DNA from: an uncultured Olsenella sp.
GTDB lineage: Bacteria > Actinomycetota > Coriobacteriia > Coriobacteriales > Atopobiaceae
Length of the DNA stretch: 16,290 nucleotides
Reading direction: 5' to 3'
Assembly: GCA_947253595.1 (NCBI GenBank)
Contig: CAMXZR010000031.1
Location: 1-16,290 of the forward strand
Every line of letters begins with the position of its first letter. Position 1 is the first letter of the stretch. Under the pieces are notes generated by a model. It was not told the origin of the DNA, ran no database searches, and was given only the letters and a program-made list of their open reading frames with translations. Below, piece by piece: positions 1 to 7,600 of the stretch. Made by a program: the position numbers and the translations under genes.

Positions 1-489
1 GGGCTCTCGCGTGCTGGCATGGCGGTGTGTCGCGTCGTGCTCATGGTGGGCCTGGTTCTGCTCGTCTCCTCCACCACGAGCTCCACCGGCCTCAGCCGCG
101 CCCTGGTCCGCGGGTTGTCCCCTCTGGGCAGGTTGGGCCTCCCCGTGGGCGACGTGGCGATGGTCGTGGTGGTGGCCCTGAGGTTCGTCCCGGAGGTGGA
201 AGAGGGATTCGTCCTCGTCGTCCGCGCACAGCGGGCGCGTGGCGTGAGCTTCGACCAGGGAGGGCCCACGCGCAGGCTCAGGGCCTATTCCTCGGTCATG
301 ATCCCCTTGGTGGTGGCCCTCTTCCGTCGTTCGGACGAGCTGGCCCAGGCCCTGCGCGACCGCTGCTACGACTCGGGGGCGGGGCTGTCCCGGAACCCGG
401 GAGACGCCTGGGGACCCGCGGAATGGCTCTCGCTCGTGGCGGCACTCGTCCTGTTCGCGGTCGTCCTGGCGCTGTCGGCGCTATCCTAG
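1..489 (+). CDS. ecfT: ECF transporter transmembrane (T) component, 3' part
   Basis: The frame is open from the first base, so the N-terminal half lies outside the window. The visible part is the C-terminal portion of an energy-coupling factor T subunit, the membrane scaffold that links two ATPases to vitamin- or metal-binding S components. It shows a hydrophobic stretch (LALRFVPEVEE context), the coupling motif AQRARG, a second cytoplasmic helix ELAQALRDRCYDSG, and a final membrane helix near the C-terminus. In the family the second motif normally also reads Ala-Arg-Gly; here it is R-D-R-C, which is a mild departure. truA follows after about 40 bp, the order seen in many Gram-positives (ecfA1-ecfA2-ecfT-truA), so the ATPase genes are expected just upstream. 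The substrate cannot be told from this subunit. Confidence 0.85.
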   Translation, partial: GLSRAGMAVCRVVLMVGLVLLVSSTTSSTGLSRALVRGLSPLGRLGLPVGDVAMVVVVALRFVPEVEEGFVLVVRAQRARGVSFDQGGPTRRLRAYSSVMIPLVVALFRRSDELAQALRDRCYDSGAGLSRNPGDAWGPAEWLSLVAALVLFAVVLALSALS

Positions 490-522
490 CCACGACCATC
501 CGGGTGGATGCCCGGTGCCGAG

Positions 523-527
523 AGGAG
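523..527 (+). promoter_or_regulatory. Ribosome binding site deciding the truA start
   Basis: AGGAG sits five bases before ATG 533. The frame also extends up to a GTG at 515, but that codon lies upstream of this Shine-Dalgarno sequence, so 533 is preferred. Confidence 0.7.
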
Positions 528-532
528 CGCGC

Positions 533-1390
533 ATGCAGGCAGAAGACATGGGGCGTGCGGACGAAGCCGCCGCGACGGCGTCCGTGGGCACCCTCGCCCT
601 CAAGCTGGGCTACCGCGGCGCGGGATTCTCCGGCTATGCCGAGCAGCCGGGACAGCGCACGGTGGCCGGGGAGCTGCGGCGCGCCCTCCAGACCGTCCTG
701 CGCCGACCCGTGGAGACGGAGTGCGCCGGCCGCACGGACGCGGGCGTGAGCGCGCTCGCGCAGTGCCTGAGCCTTCCGCTCGAGCCAGGGGAGGAGCTCC
801 TGGACGGGCGTCGCCTCCATGCCTCGCTTGTGGCGCTCACGCCGGACGACATCTCCGTCGCAGGCGTCTATCGGGCACCGGCGGGATTCTCCGCCCGCTT
901 CGACGCGCGGGGCAGGAGCTATCGCTACCGCATCTGCCCGGGGCCCGCGCGACCGGTCCTCGCCTGGGATCACAGTTGGTGGCTGCGGGGCGTCCCAGGA
1001 CTCGACGCCTCGGCCATGAACGAGGCCGCGTCGGCCCTCCTGGGGGAGCACGACTTCAAGAGCTTCTGCAAGGCGTCCTCTGCCCAGCTGCTCGAGGAGG
1101 ACGGCCGCTCCACCTGCCGCTGCCTCACGAGGGTCGCGGCGAGCGAGGTCGTAGAGGCGGGAGAGCGCCTGGTCGTCGTGGACGTTGAGGGCAACGCCTT
1201 TCTTCACAACATGGTCCGCATCATGGTGGGCAGCCTGGTCGAGGTTGGCCGCGGTCACAGGGACCCCAGCTGGGTCGCGCGGGCGTTGGAGGCGCGGCAG
1301 AGATCTGCGGCAGGTCCCACCGCCCCCGCGCAGGGGCTCAGCTTCGAGGGTGTCCGCTACGACGAGGGAACGCTCGTACCCTGGGAGTAG
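533..1390 (+). CDS. truA: tRNA pseudouridine(38-40) synthase TruA
   Basis: 285 residues from ATG 533. TruA converts uridines 38, 39 and 40 of the tRNA anticodon stem-loop to pseudouridine in the cytoplasm. The catalytic aspartate lies in the motif GRTDAGVSA (residues 66-74, Asp69). The N-terminal substrate-fold segment GYRGAGFSGYAEQPGQRTV and the C-terminal block NAFLHNMVRIMVGSL are both typical. Length fits the family at roughly 240-290 residues. It follows ecfT closely on the same strand, consistent with one transcript. About 20 extra residues before the first conserved strand look like a non-conserved N-terminal tail. Confidence 0.95.
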   Translation: MQAEDMGRADEAAATASVGTLALKLGYRGAGFSGYAEQPGQRTVAGELRRALQTVLRRPVETECAGRTDAGVSALAQCLSLPLEPGEELLDGRRLHASLVALTPDDISVAGVYRAPAGFSARFDARGRSYRYRICPGPARPVLAWDHSWWLRGVPGLDASAMNEAASALLGEHDFKSFCKASSAQLLEEDGRSTCRCLTRVAASEVVEAGERLVVVDVEGNAFLHNMVRIMVGSLVEVGRGHRDPSWVARALEARQRSAAGPTAPAQGLSFEGVRYDEGTLVPWE

Positions 1391-1519
1391 TGCCGACGAG
1401 CGCCGCTTCCCGCGGCTGCCGTCTCGCGCTCCCGTGACCCATGCTTCCCACAGCCGCCACTCCATGTCCTATAGTTCAGGGGAGAGGCGCGAGTCAACGC
1501 AGTCGCGAGGGGAGGTCGC

Positions 1520-2290
1520 ATGCCGCACAGGCGCGAGCGCTTCGAGCGCAGTGACGTGCCGCGCGCGTCCGCCCATCGCAATCTCGCCGCGGTCGCCGTC
1601 CTGATCGTCCTGGCCATCGGGCTCGTGACGCTGGTGGGGGAGCTCTGGAAACGGGCGAACGCCGACAGCCACGTGGGTGACGCTGGCCTATGGAGCGGGA
1701 TCAGCACGCAGGCGGATACGCTTGCGCCAGACGAGGGCTACGTGGCGTCGGGCGACGTGTTCACCCATGTCCTGGTGCTGACCGTGGGCGACGTTGGCAA
1801 GGCTGCGCCCACGCTGCAGAGGGCACAGCTCCTCTCGCTCAACGCGTCGGAACGTAAGGGGTACCTGGTCGAGATTCCGCTCGACGTATGCGTGGAGGAC
1901 GCCGACGGGGCGAGCACCCTGCGCAGCCTCTTCGAGTCGAGTGGCTCGCAGAGCTGCATCGCGCCGCTCGCCGCCGCCTGCAACATCAGGGCCACGCACG
2001 TGCTGGTCGCGACGGACGACCTGTGGGACCAGGTCAGATCCCTGCGGAACTCGGGGGTCTCGGCCCTCCTGGGAAGCTCGTCGGGGCTCATCTCCAACAT
2101 CTCTACCGACATGACCACGTCGCAGCTGCTGGACGTGGTCGAGCTCGCCCAGTCCATCGGCATGGACAAGTTGAGGCAGGTCGACGCGCCGGTGGACGCG
2201 GAGGACGACGGGCAGGGCGGCAGCTGGTATCGGATCCGGCAGACGGAGCTGGGTCTTCTCGTGGGCACGCTCGAGCCCGAGGGAGAGTAG
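1520..2290 (+). CDS. Membrane-anchored protein with degenerate LCP-like domain
   Basis: 256 residues, ATG preceded by AGGGGAGG. A short basic cytoplasmic N-terminus is followed by one transmembrane helix (about residues 21-42), so most of the protein should lie outside the membrane. Residues about 83-170 follow the layout of LytR-CpsA-Psr (LCP) domains, the ligases that attach wall polymers to peptidoglycan: a strand FTHVLVLTVGD, then RAQLLSLNASERKGYLVEIPLD where the family has a Ser-Ile-Pro-Arg-Asp box, then a region ending THVLVATDDLWDQV. The family Arg of that box is Leu here and the segment is short, so catalysis is doubtful. The link to LCP is an inference from pattern; the protein could be an unrelated secreted protein. 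A glycosyltransferase lies downstream, which fits an envelope role. Confidence 0.6.
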   Translation: MPHRRERFERSDVPRASAHRNLAAVAVLIVLAIGLVTLVGELWKRANADSHVGDAGLWSGISTQADTLAPDEGYVASGDVFTHVLVLTVGDVGKAAPTLQRAQLLSLNASERKGYLVEIPLDVCVEDADGASTLRSLFESSGSQSCIAPLAAACNIRATHVLVATDDLWDQVRSLRNSGVSALLGSSSGLISNISTDMTTSQLLDVVELAQSIGMDKLRQVDAPVDAEDDGQGGSWYRIRQTELGLLVGTLEPEGE

Positions 2291-2514
2291 CCGGTGGCCG
2301 CCCTCGTCGGGCGTTTGCGCGTGCTGGACGCGCGTCGGCCGACATCCGTGCCCGTCTCGCTTCTGTGCTTAGTCTGTAATCTGATCCCTTCACCCCCTCG
2401 TCACAACGTTCTCCATCCGCTGGGCCATAATTCAGCTTGTGAGCACGGGCAACCTGATTCGCGGCCCTGCCCGCGGACGAGACGAGCTGACGACGTTGTC
2501 TGGAGACGCGTGGA

Positions 2515-3585
2515 ATGACGCCCAAGGCACCCAGGATCTCGATCATCATGCCGGCGTACAACGTCGATCGGTATGTTCGCCGTGCCGTAGAGAGCATCCA
2601 GCACCAGACCTTCGCTGACTTCGAGCTCCTGGTGGTGGATGATGGATCCACCGACCGCACGGGCCAGATTCTGGACTCCATCTCTGACCGCGACATTCGC
2701 GTCACCGCCTTCCACCAAAAGAACGGCGGTGCCCCCGCCGCCCGCAACTTCGCCCTCGACCGCGCTCGGGGCAAGTACGTCATGTTCTTCGACGCAGACG
2801 ACTGGGCCGAGCCCCGCATGTTGGCCGACATGTACGAGTTCGCCGAGGCAGGGCAGCTCGAGCTTGCCGTCGCCGGCTTCTACATCGATACCTACTACGA
2901 CGACGAGGGCAGGCACACCACCGAGCTCAAGAGCTGTCCCACCCGCGTGTACGGCACGCAGCGCGAGTTCAGGACCTCCGCCTGGGAGCTCTTCGACGCC
3001 AACCAGCTCTATCCGCCGTGGAACAAGCTCTTCCTGCGCTCCCGTATCGAGGAGCTGCGGCTGCGCTTCCGTCCCACCTTCTGGGACGACTTCCCCTACG
3101 TGCTCGACTTCGTGCGCGACGTGGAGCGGGTTGGCGTCATGGCGACGCCGTACTACCACTTCATCAGACAGCGCTCCGAGTCCGAGACTGCCCGCTGGCG
3201 TCCCGACATGTATGAAAAGCGCGAGGAGGAGCATGGCTGGATGCTGGAGCTCTATCGCCACTGGGGGCTTGAGGGCGACGCCGCCAGCATGGAGGTCGTG
3301 CAGAGGCGTTACATCGAGCGGCTCGTGGGTTGCATAGAGAACGTCTGCAACCCCCAGTGCTCCCTGGACCTGAGGGAGAAGCTCGCCCAGATAGAACGCA
3401 TGATCACGAGCGACCGTGCGCAGCTGGCGGTGGCCGTGGCGCGGCCCCGCACCAGGATGATGGCGCTCATGCTCCTTCCCATAAGGGAGAAGAACGTGGC
3501 CCTCGCCTACAGGGAGGGTCGCTTCATCAGCTTCGTGAAGCGCCACAACACGCGGGTCTTCGCGACGCTGAGGGCGAACCGCTAG
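2515..3585 (+). CDS. Family 2 glycosyltransferase
   Basis: 356 residues from ATG 2515, with GGAG nine bases upstream. The GT-A nucleotide-sugar domain fills the first ~220 residues: SIIMPAYNVDRYVRRAVESI at the N-terminus, DDGSTD (42-47) for nucleotide binding, GGAPAARNFALDRARGKYV, and the metal-binding FDADDW (92-97). The C-terminal ~130 residues carry no obvious membrane helix and end in a basic segment, so the enzyme is probably cytoplasmic or peripheral. It should transfer an activated sugar to a polysaccharide, teichoic-type polymer or glycolipid; the donor and acceptor cannot be read from sequence. A lone GT2 beside an LCP-like protein suggests envelope glycopolymer work, but there is no full polysaccharide cluster here. 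Confidence 0.9.
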   Translation: MTPKAPRISIIMPAYNVDRYVRRAVESIQHQTFADFELLVVDDGSTDRTGQILDSISDRDIRVTAFHQKNGGAPAARNFALDRARGKYVMFFDADDWAEPRMLADMYEFAEAGQLELAVAGFYIDTYYDDEGRHTTELKSCPTRVYGTQREFRTSAWELFDANQLYPPWNKLFLRSRIEELRLRFRPTFWDDFPYVLDFVRDVERVGVMATPYYHFIRQRSESETARWRPDMYEKREEEHGWMLELYRHWGLEGDAASMEVVQRRYIERLVGCIENVCNPQCSLDLREKLAQIERMITSDRAQLAVAVARPRTRMMALMLLPIREKNVALAYREGRFISFVKRHNTRVFATLRANR

Positions 3586-3698
3586 GACTGGTCGCCGCAG
3601 CGTCCCGCCTGCGATACAGTGGGGCGAGGCAGGCCCAGCTCGGAGTCCCGCCCACGTGCGACGGCACGAGACCAATCGACGGACACTTGGAGGCTCCC

Positions 3699-4337
3699 AT
3701 GACCAGCAAGCAGGACATCGCAAAGGCGCTCCTCTCCATCAGGGCCGTGTTCCTAAGGCCCAACGAGCCCTTCACCTGGGCTTCCGGCATCAAGAGCCCC
3801 ATCTACTGCGACAACCGCCTGACCCTGAGCTATCCCGAGGTCCGCACCTTGGTGGACGAGGCGCTCGCCTCAACCGCCAAGGAGCTGTATCCCGAGGTGC
3901 AGATGCTCATGGGCACCTCCACCGCCGGCATCGCGCACGCCGCCATCGCCGCAGACCGTCTGGGCATCCCCATGGGCTACGTGCGCGGTTCCGCCAAGGA
4001 CCACGGTCGCCAGAACCAGATCGAGGGACGCCTCGAGCCCGGCCAGAAGGTCGTGGTGATCGAGGACCTCATCTCTACCGGTGGCAGCGTGCTGGACTGC
4101 GTCAACCCCCTGCGCGAGGCGGGCGCGGACGTCCTGGGCGTGGTGAGCATCTTCACCTACGGCATGCGGCGCGGGCTTGACCGCCTCGCCGCGGCTGAGG
4201 TCACCAACACGAGCCTCTGTGACCTGGACACCCTCGTCGAGGTGGCCGTCGAGGAGGGCTATATCGAGCCCGGTGACGAGGCACGTCTCCTCGCCTTCCG
4301 AGACGACCCCTCCAACCAGAGCTGGATGAGGGGGTAG
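3699..4337 (+). CDS. pyrE: Orotate phosphoribosyltransferase
   Basis: 212 residues from ATG 3699, with GGAGG five bases upstream; the open frame runs further up but has no conserved residues there. PyrE joins orotate to PRPP to give orotidine 5'-monophosphate in pyrimidine synthesis. The PRPP-binding motif VVVIEDLISTGGS (118-130) is complete, the catalytic loop GSAKDHGRQNQIEG (98-111) has the expected Lys and His, and the N-terminal FTWASGIKSPIYCDNR is typical. It stands 113 bp after the glycosyltransferase with no other pyrimidine gene beside it. A TACAGT at 3615-3620 could be a -10 box, but no convincing -35 is seen. prs, which makes PRPP, lies about 10 kb away in the same window. Confidence 0.95.
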   Translation: MTSKQDIAKALLSIRAVFLRPNEPFTWASGIKSPIYCDNRLTLSYPEVRTLVDEALASTAKELYPEVQMLMGTSTAGIAHAAIAADRLGIPMGYVRGSAKDHGRQNQIEGRLEPGQKVVVIEDLISTGGSVLDCVNPLREAGADVLGVVSIFTYGMRRGLDRLAAAEVTNTSLCDLDTLVEVAVEEGYIEPGDEARLLAFRDDPSNQSWMRG

Positions 4338-4357
4338 CCAGGCGCGGCGCGCCCTGG
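4338..4357 (+). terminator. Possible weak hairpin after pyrE
   Basis: CCAGGCGCG faces CGCGCCCTGG, a short GC-rich dyad with one bulged base, beginning at the base after the pyrE stop. There is no T-tract, so it may be only an attenuating or RNA-end-stabilising hairpin. Confidence 0.3.
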
Positions 4358-4432
4358 GCATAGGGCTTGGAATACGAGAGAGGGCATATCGGGCGAGGGG
4401 AGAGTGGCTCCCGTCGTGGTCGTGGTCGCTCC

Positions 4433-4439
4433 GGGGGAG
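4433..4439 (+). promoter_or_regulatory. Ribosome binding site supporting GTG start at 4445
   Basis: GGGGGAG lies five bases before GTG 4445. The frame could also begin at TTG 4367 or ATG 4490, but neither has a well-spaced Shine-Dalgarno sequence. Confidence 0.5.
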
Positions 4440-4444
4440 AGAGC

Positions 4445-5479
4445 GTGCGGTCGGCTGTGCGTCGGCCCCTGGCGGCTGTGGCGGGAAGGATGCCCCTGCG
4501 GCAGCAGCGCTGGGCACGTCGGGTGTGCGGGGGGCTTCGCAGGGCCCTGCTCTGGTTGATAGGCATGCGCCCGCTCTCGTACGGGGTACTGGCGCTGGCG
4601 GTGCTGGCGCTGGCGGTGCTGGCGCTGGCCCTGCTGGGCGCGGGTTCCTGCGCGCGCGGCTGCGCCTCCGGTGCCGTGCGTGGCCAGGAGGCTGGCATCG
4701 ACGCCGCCGCGTCGCAGCCCGAGCCTGACGCCCGAAGCTGGCAGCTGCCTGCGAGCTTCGACGCGGGGCTCTCCTCTCGTCTGCAGGAGCTGGGTCGTAG
4801 CGATGCGCGCATCGCCAAGGCGCTGGACAACATGGATGCCTACGCGAAGGTCGGAAACGGCGGGGCGCAGGAGCAGGAGAAGCTGCTCAAGCTGGCTGCG
4901 GACGATCCCGCTGCGATCGACTTCGTGGCGGACCTGCCGACGAGCTATCCGCAGGCGAAGTCCGAGGCATACGCGTCCGGCGTGACCAGGGGCATCGTGC
5001 CCCGGCTGTACCAGTGGGACAAGCGTTGGGGATACACGGAGTACTGCGGGCGAGACTTTGGCACTACGGGCTGCTGCCCGACGGCGTTCTCGATGGCGTA
5101 CATGGCCGTGACGGGGAAGTCCGACATGACGCCAGGGGTTGCGGGCGAGCTTGCCAAGGAGCTCGACATGGTGGATGACGACGCGGGCACCTACGGCGAC
5201 TTCATCCCCACGGCTGCCGAGCGCTACGGGCTCGAATGCCGCGAGGTCGGCAGGTCGGTGGAGACGATCAGGTCCGAGCTCCAGGGCGGGCACGTGCTCA
5301 TCGCCAACATGGGTCCGGGGGACTTCACCACGGCGGGGCACTTCATTGTCATCTCGGGCTTGAACGCGGACGGCAGTGTGCTGATCTGCGACCCATACTC
5401 GTCGGTGAGATCAGGGCAGACCTGGGATCCGGAGCGGCTGGTCCAGCAGATGATGCGGCTGCACAGCTTCGCGCTGTAG
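4445..5479 (+). CDS. Membrane-anchored C39-like cysteine peptidase family protein
   Basis: 344 residues from GTG 4445. An Arg-rich N-terminus leads to a transmembrane helix at about 43-68 made of repeated Leu-Ala-Val, then a predicted extracellular part. Residues about 100-185 are charged and look like a linker or helical region. Residues 186-340 match the C39-like peptidase fold (Peptidase_C39_2 type): YQWDKRWGYTEYCGRDFGTT, the nucleophile block GCCPTAFSMAYMAVTGK with probable catalytic Cys210, His299 in AGHFIVISG, and Asp316 in DPYSS. These proteins are thin papain-fold domains found on Gram-positive surfaces, often called peptidase-like; their substrates are mostly unknown. No ABC exporter or bacteriocin precursor is next to it, so a leader-peptide processing role is not supported. 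The second Cys of GCCPT replaces the usual Gly. Confidence 0.8.
   Translation: MRSAVRRPLAAVAGRMPLRQQRWARRVCGGLRRALLWLIGMRPLSYGVLALAVLALAVLALALLGAGSCARGCASGAVRGQEAGIDAAASQPEPDARSWQLPASFDAGLSSRLQELGRSDARIAKALDNMDAYAKVGNGGAQEQEKLLKLAADDPAAIDFVADLPTSYPQAKSEAYASGVTRGIVPRLYQWDKRWGYTEYCGRDFGTTGCCPTAFSMAYMAVTGKSDMTPGVAGELAKELDMVDDDAGTYGDFIPTAAERYGLECREVGRSVETIRSELQGGHVLIANMGPGDFTTAGHFIVISGLNADGSVLICDPYSSVRSGQTWDPERLVQQMMRLHSFAL
4589..4633 (+). repeat. 15-bp tandem repeat inside the membrane helix
   Basis: Three copies of a 15-bp unit (CTGGCGCTGGCGGTG, the third ending CCCTG) encode the LALAV-LALAV-LALAL core of the transmembrane helix of the C39-like protein. Copy number could change in frame by slippage and alter helix length by five residues. 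Confidence 0.85.
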
Positions 5480-5531
5480 CGCGGGTGGGGCGACTGCACG
5501 GCTTCGCGCCGCCGCAGCGCGGGTGGGGCGG
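5459..5531. repeat. Imperfect tandem duplication over the end of the C39-like gene
   Basis: The block beginning CTGCACAGCTTCGCGC at 5459-5493 is followed by a near copy beginning CTGCACGGCTTCGCGC at 5494-5531; both end in GCGCGGGTGGGGCG. The first copy includes the last codons and stop of the gene, the second is non-coding and about three bases longer. Confidence 0.75.
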
Positions 5532-5619
5532 CTGCTGGGCGGACGTCTGGCGCGTGGGGACGCACGGTCGCATGTGCGGCGGGCACGCACCGACGCACGC
5601 GCTGTTGCTTCTAGAGTGC

Positions 5620-5829
5620 CTGCACGCGCATGCATTTTGAATGCGCACGCGAAATCGCACGCCGCCTCGCTTCGAGCACGCGACAGCGCGTACCAGGGCG
5701 TATCGGCGACGTCCGACACGTCTGCCGTTGCATCGAGAGCGCCCGGCGCGTCAATCGACGCTCCGACAGCGTCCAACGCGTCTGCCGAATCGTCGAGAAC
5801 GTTCAGCGCGTCTGGCCGCTCGCAAAACC
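5620..5829 (+). repeat. 30-bp-period degenerate repeat, left arm
   Basis: Units beginning at 5620, 5650, 5680, 5710, 5740, 5770 and 5800 line up at exactly 30 bp. The best conserved part is a core like CGTCCAACGCGTCTGCC, followed by a looser half often reading CGTCGAGA. All frames are largely open because of the base composition and period, so no protein is called. It lies between the convergent C39-like gene and the nfn operon. Confidence 0.75.
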
Positions 5830-5850
5830 GCAGGTCAGATTTTGCTTACA

Positions 5851-6090
5851 AACGCATTGGACGCTTTCGCGCAAAACCTAGACGTGCTCGACGCTGTCGC
5901 GCGGCATCCAGACGCGTTGGGCGTCGCCGTGCGTGAGCCGCATGCGTTGGGCGTCGCCGCGCGAGAGCCGCACGCGTTGGGCGTTGCCGCACAAGAGCCG
6001 CACGCGCTGGACGCTGCCGAAAGTCGTCGACGCGCCAGTTGGCCGCTCGGACACGCTGCATGCCGCCAACGCCAGGTCGCGCGCCGCAGC
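5851..6090 (-). repeat. 30-bp-period degenerate repeat, right (inverted) arm
   Basis: Units begin at 5851, 5881, 5911, 5941, 5971, 6001, 6031 and possibly 6061. The three at 5911-6000 are the closest, each carrying GCGTTGGGCGT(C/T)GCCG. Read on the minus strand the core is GCCCAACGCGT, the same core as in the left arm, so the two arms are inverted copies of one repeat family about a roughly 21-nt centre (5830-5850). Confidence 0.75.
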
Positions 6091-6104
6091 TGGCGCACAC
6101 AAAA

Positions 6105-6136
6105 GGCCCCGGCGGAGAGAATCCTCCGTCGGGGCC
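6105..6136 (-). terminator. Rho-independent terminator of the nfn operon
   Basis: GGCCCCGGCGGAG (6105-6117) pairs with CTCCGTCGGGGCC (6124-6136), a 13-bp stem with a single G-U-type mismatch and a 6-nt loop. On the minus strand it is followed by TTTT (the AAAA at 6101-6104 on +), 52 bp beyond the nfnB stop. Confidence 0.9.
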
Positions 6137-6187
6137 CAGGCATCAGGTGGCCTGCCTCACGCCACTCTCGCCTGCGTCAGCCCCACG

Positions 6188-7600
6188 CTACTCGCTCTTG
6201 CCGGTGAGCGCGGCGGTCATTGCTGCGGCGGCCTTCTTGCCGGCACCCATGGCCAGGATGACCGTGGCGGCACCGGTGACGATGTCTCCACCGGCCCAGA
6301 TCTTGGGGTTGCTCGTCTGGCCGTTCTCGTCGGCCTCGATGTAGCCCCACTTGTTGAGCTCCATGCCGCCGATCAGCTTCGCGAAGGGGTTCGCGTTGGT
6401 GCCGATGGCAGAGATGGCCACGTCGCAGGGAATCTCCTCGATGGCACCCTCGATGGGCACGGGACGCCGGCGTCCGGAGTCGTCGGGCTCGCCGAGCTCC
6501 ATGCGCTGCACGCGCACGGCGCAGACGTTGCCGTCCTCGCCCGCGACGAACTCCAGCGGCGACACCAGCGGCATGACCTCGACGCCCTCGGCCTTTGCGT
6601 GGTGCAGCTCGGCCTTACGGGCGGGCATCTCGTCCTCAGTGCGGCGATAGGCGATGATCGCGCGCTCGGCGCCCAGGCGCTTGGCGGTGCGCACGGCATC
6701 CATCGCCACGTTGCCGCCGCCAAAGACCACGACGTTCTTGCCGTGCTTGGTGGGGGTGTCGTACTCGGGGAAGCCGTTCGCCTTCATGAGATTGACGCGG
6801 GTCAGGTACTCGTTGGCGAAGAAGACGTTGGGCAGGTTTTCTCCGGGGATGTTGAGGAACTTGGGCAGGCCGGCACCGGTCGCCACGTAGATGGCGTCGA
6901 AGCCCTTCTCGCCCAGGAGCTCCTCCGCATCGGCCAGGCGGCCCATGACGGAGTTGAACTCGAACTTGACGCCCATGTCCTTCAGTCCGTCGATTTCGCG
7001 CTTGACGACGGCCTTGGGCAGACGGAACTCGGGGATGCCGTAGACCAGCACGCCGCCGCCGGTGAAGAAGGCCTCGAAGACGGTGACGTCGAAGCCGTTG
7101 CGGGCCAGCTCGCCAGCGCAGGTGATGCCGGAGGGACCGGAGCCGATGACGGCGACCCTCATGCCGTTCTTGGGAGCCATCTGGGGCTTGCTGGCAAGCT
7201 CGGGCTGGTCGCCCAGGAAGCGCTCCAGCTGGCCGATGGCCACGGGCTCGCCCCTCTTGCCGCGGATGCAGACGCCCTCGCACTGGCTCTCCTGCGGGCA
7301 GACGCGGCCGCAGATGGCGGGCAGCATGGACTGCTCGCGGATGACGTCGAGGCCCTTGCCGTGCTCCTTGTTGTAGATGGCCTCGATGAAGGCGGGGATG
7401 TTGATGTTGACGGGGCAGCCCTGGACGCAGAGGGGCTTCTTGCACCTCATGCAGCGTGCGGCCTCGGCTACGGCCATCTCTTCGGTGAAGCCCTTGTCGA
7501 CGGGACGGAAGTCGAGCGCTCGCTCGGTGGCGGGCTCTTCGTTGTCTGCGGTGCGGGGTGCCTTCATGTCGGCGACCCAACGGCCGTTTACCTCTGGCAT
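6188..7600 (-). CDS. nfnB: NADH-dependent reduced ferredoxin:NADP+ oxidoreductase large subunit (GltA/SudA family)
   Basis: 470 residues, with AGGAGG ten bases before the ATG. It belongs to the glutamate-synthase small-subunit-like flavoprotein family, often labelled gltA. N-terminal cysteines 50, 53, 58, 62 (CMRCKKPLCVQGCP) and 97, 101, 107, 111 (CGRVCPQESQCEGVC) are placed to bind two [4Fe-4S] clusters. A FAD-binding GSGPSG is at 153-158, the second dinucleotide motif VVFGGGNVAMD at 291-301 binds NADP(H), and the C-terminal WAGGDIVTGAATVILAMGAG contacts FAD. The 13-bp overlap with the upstream nfnA gene is typical of NfnAB, an electron-bifurcating complex that couples NADP+ reduction to NADH and reduced ferredoxin. 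A sulfide dehydrogenase (SudAB) activity is the main alternative. No large glutamate synthase subunit is present, which argues against glutamate synthase. Confidence 0.92.
   Translation of the reverse strand: MPEVNGRWVADMKAPRTADNEEPATERALDFRPVDKGFTEEMAVAEAARCMRCKKPLCVQGCPVNINIPAFIEAIYNKEHGKGLDVIREQSMLPAICGRVCPQESQCEGVCIRGKRGEPVAIGQLERFLGDQPELASKPQMAPKNGMRVAVIGSGPSGITCAGELARNGFDVTVFEAFFTGGGVLVYGIPEFRLPKAVVKREIDGLKDMGVKFEFNSVMGRLADAEELLGEKGFDAIYVATGAGLPKFLNIPGENLPNVFFANEYLTRVNLMKANGFPEYDTPTKHGKNVVVFGGGNVAMDAVRTAKRLGAERAIIAYRRTEDEMPARKAELHHAKAEGVEVMPLVSPLEFVAGEDGNVCAVRVQRMELGEPDDSGRRRPVPIEGAIEEIPCDVAISAIGTNANPFAKLIGGMELNKWGYIEADENGQTSNPKIWAGGDIVTGAATVILAMGAGKKAAAAMTAALTGKSE

Noticed and set aside
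2401..3723. Long minus-strand open frame (440 codons) opposite the glycosyltransferase
   Set aside because: It is antisense to a gene with clear GT2 motifs, has no recognisable domain, and long antisense frames are expected at this G+C content.
5620..6090. CRISPR array
   Set aside because: The 30-bp period has no alternation of a constant repeat with unique spacers; the whole unit drifts, the arms are inverted, and no cas gene is present.
5641..6207. A real Arg-rich repeat protein in the 30-bp array
   Set aside because: Several frames on both strands are open with equally repetitive peptides, there is no clear ribosome binding site, and it runs into the nfn terminator. A dead gene cannot be excluded.
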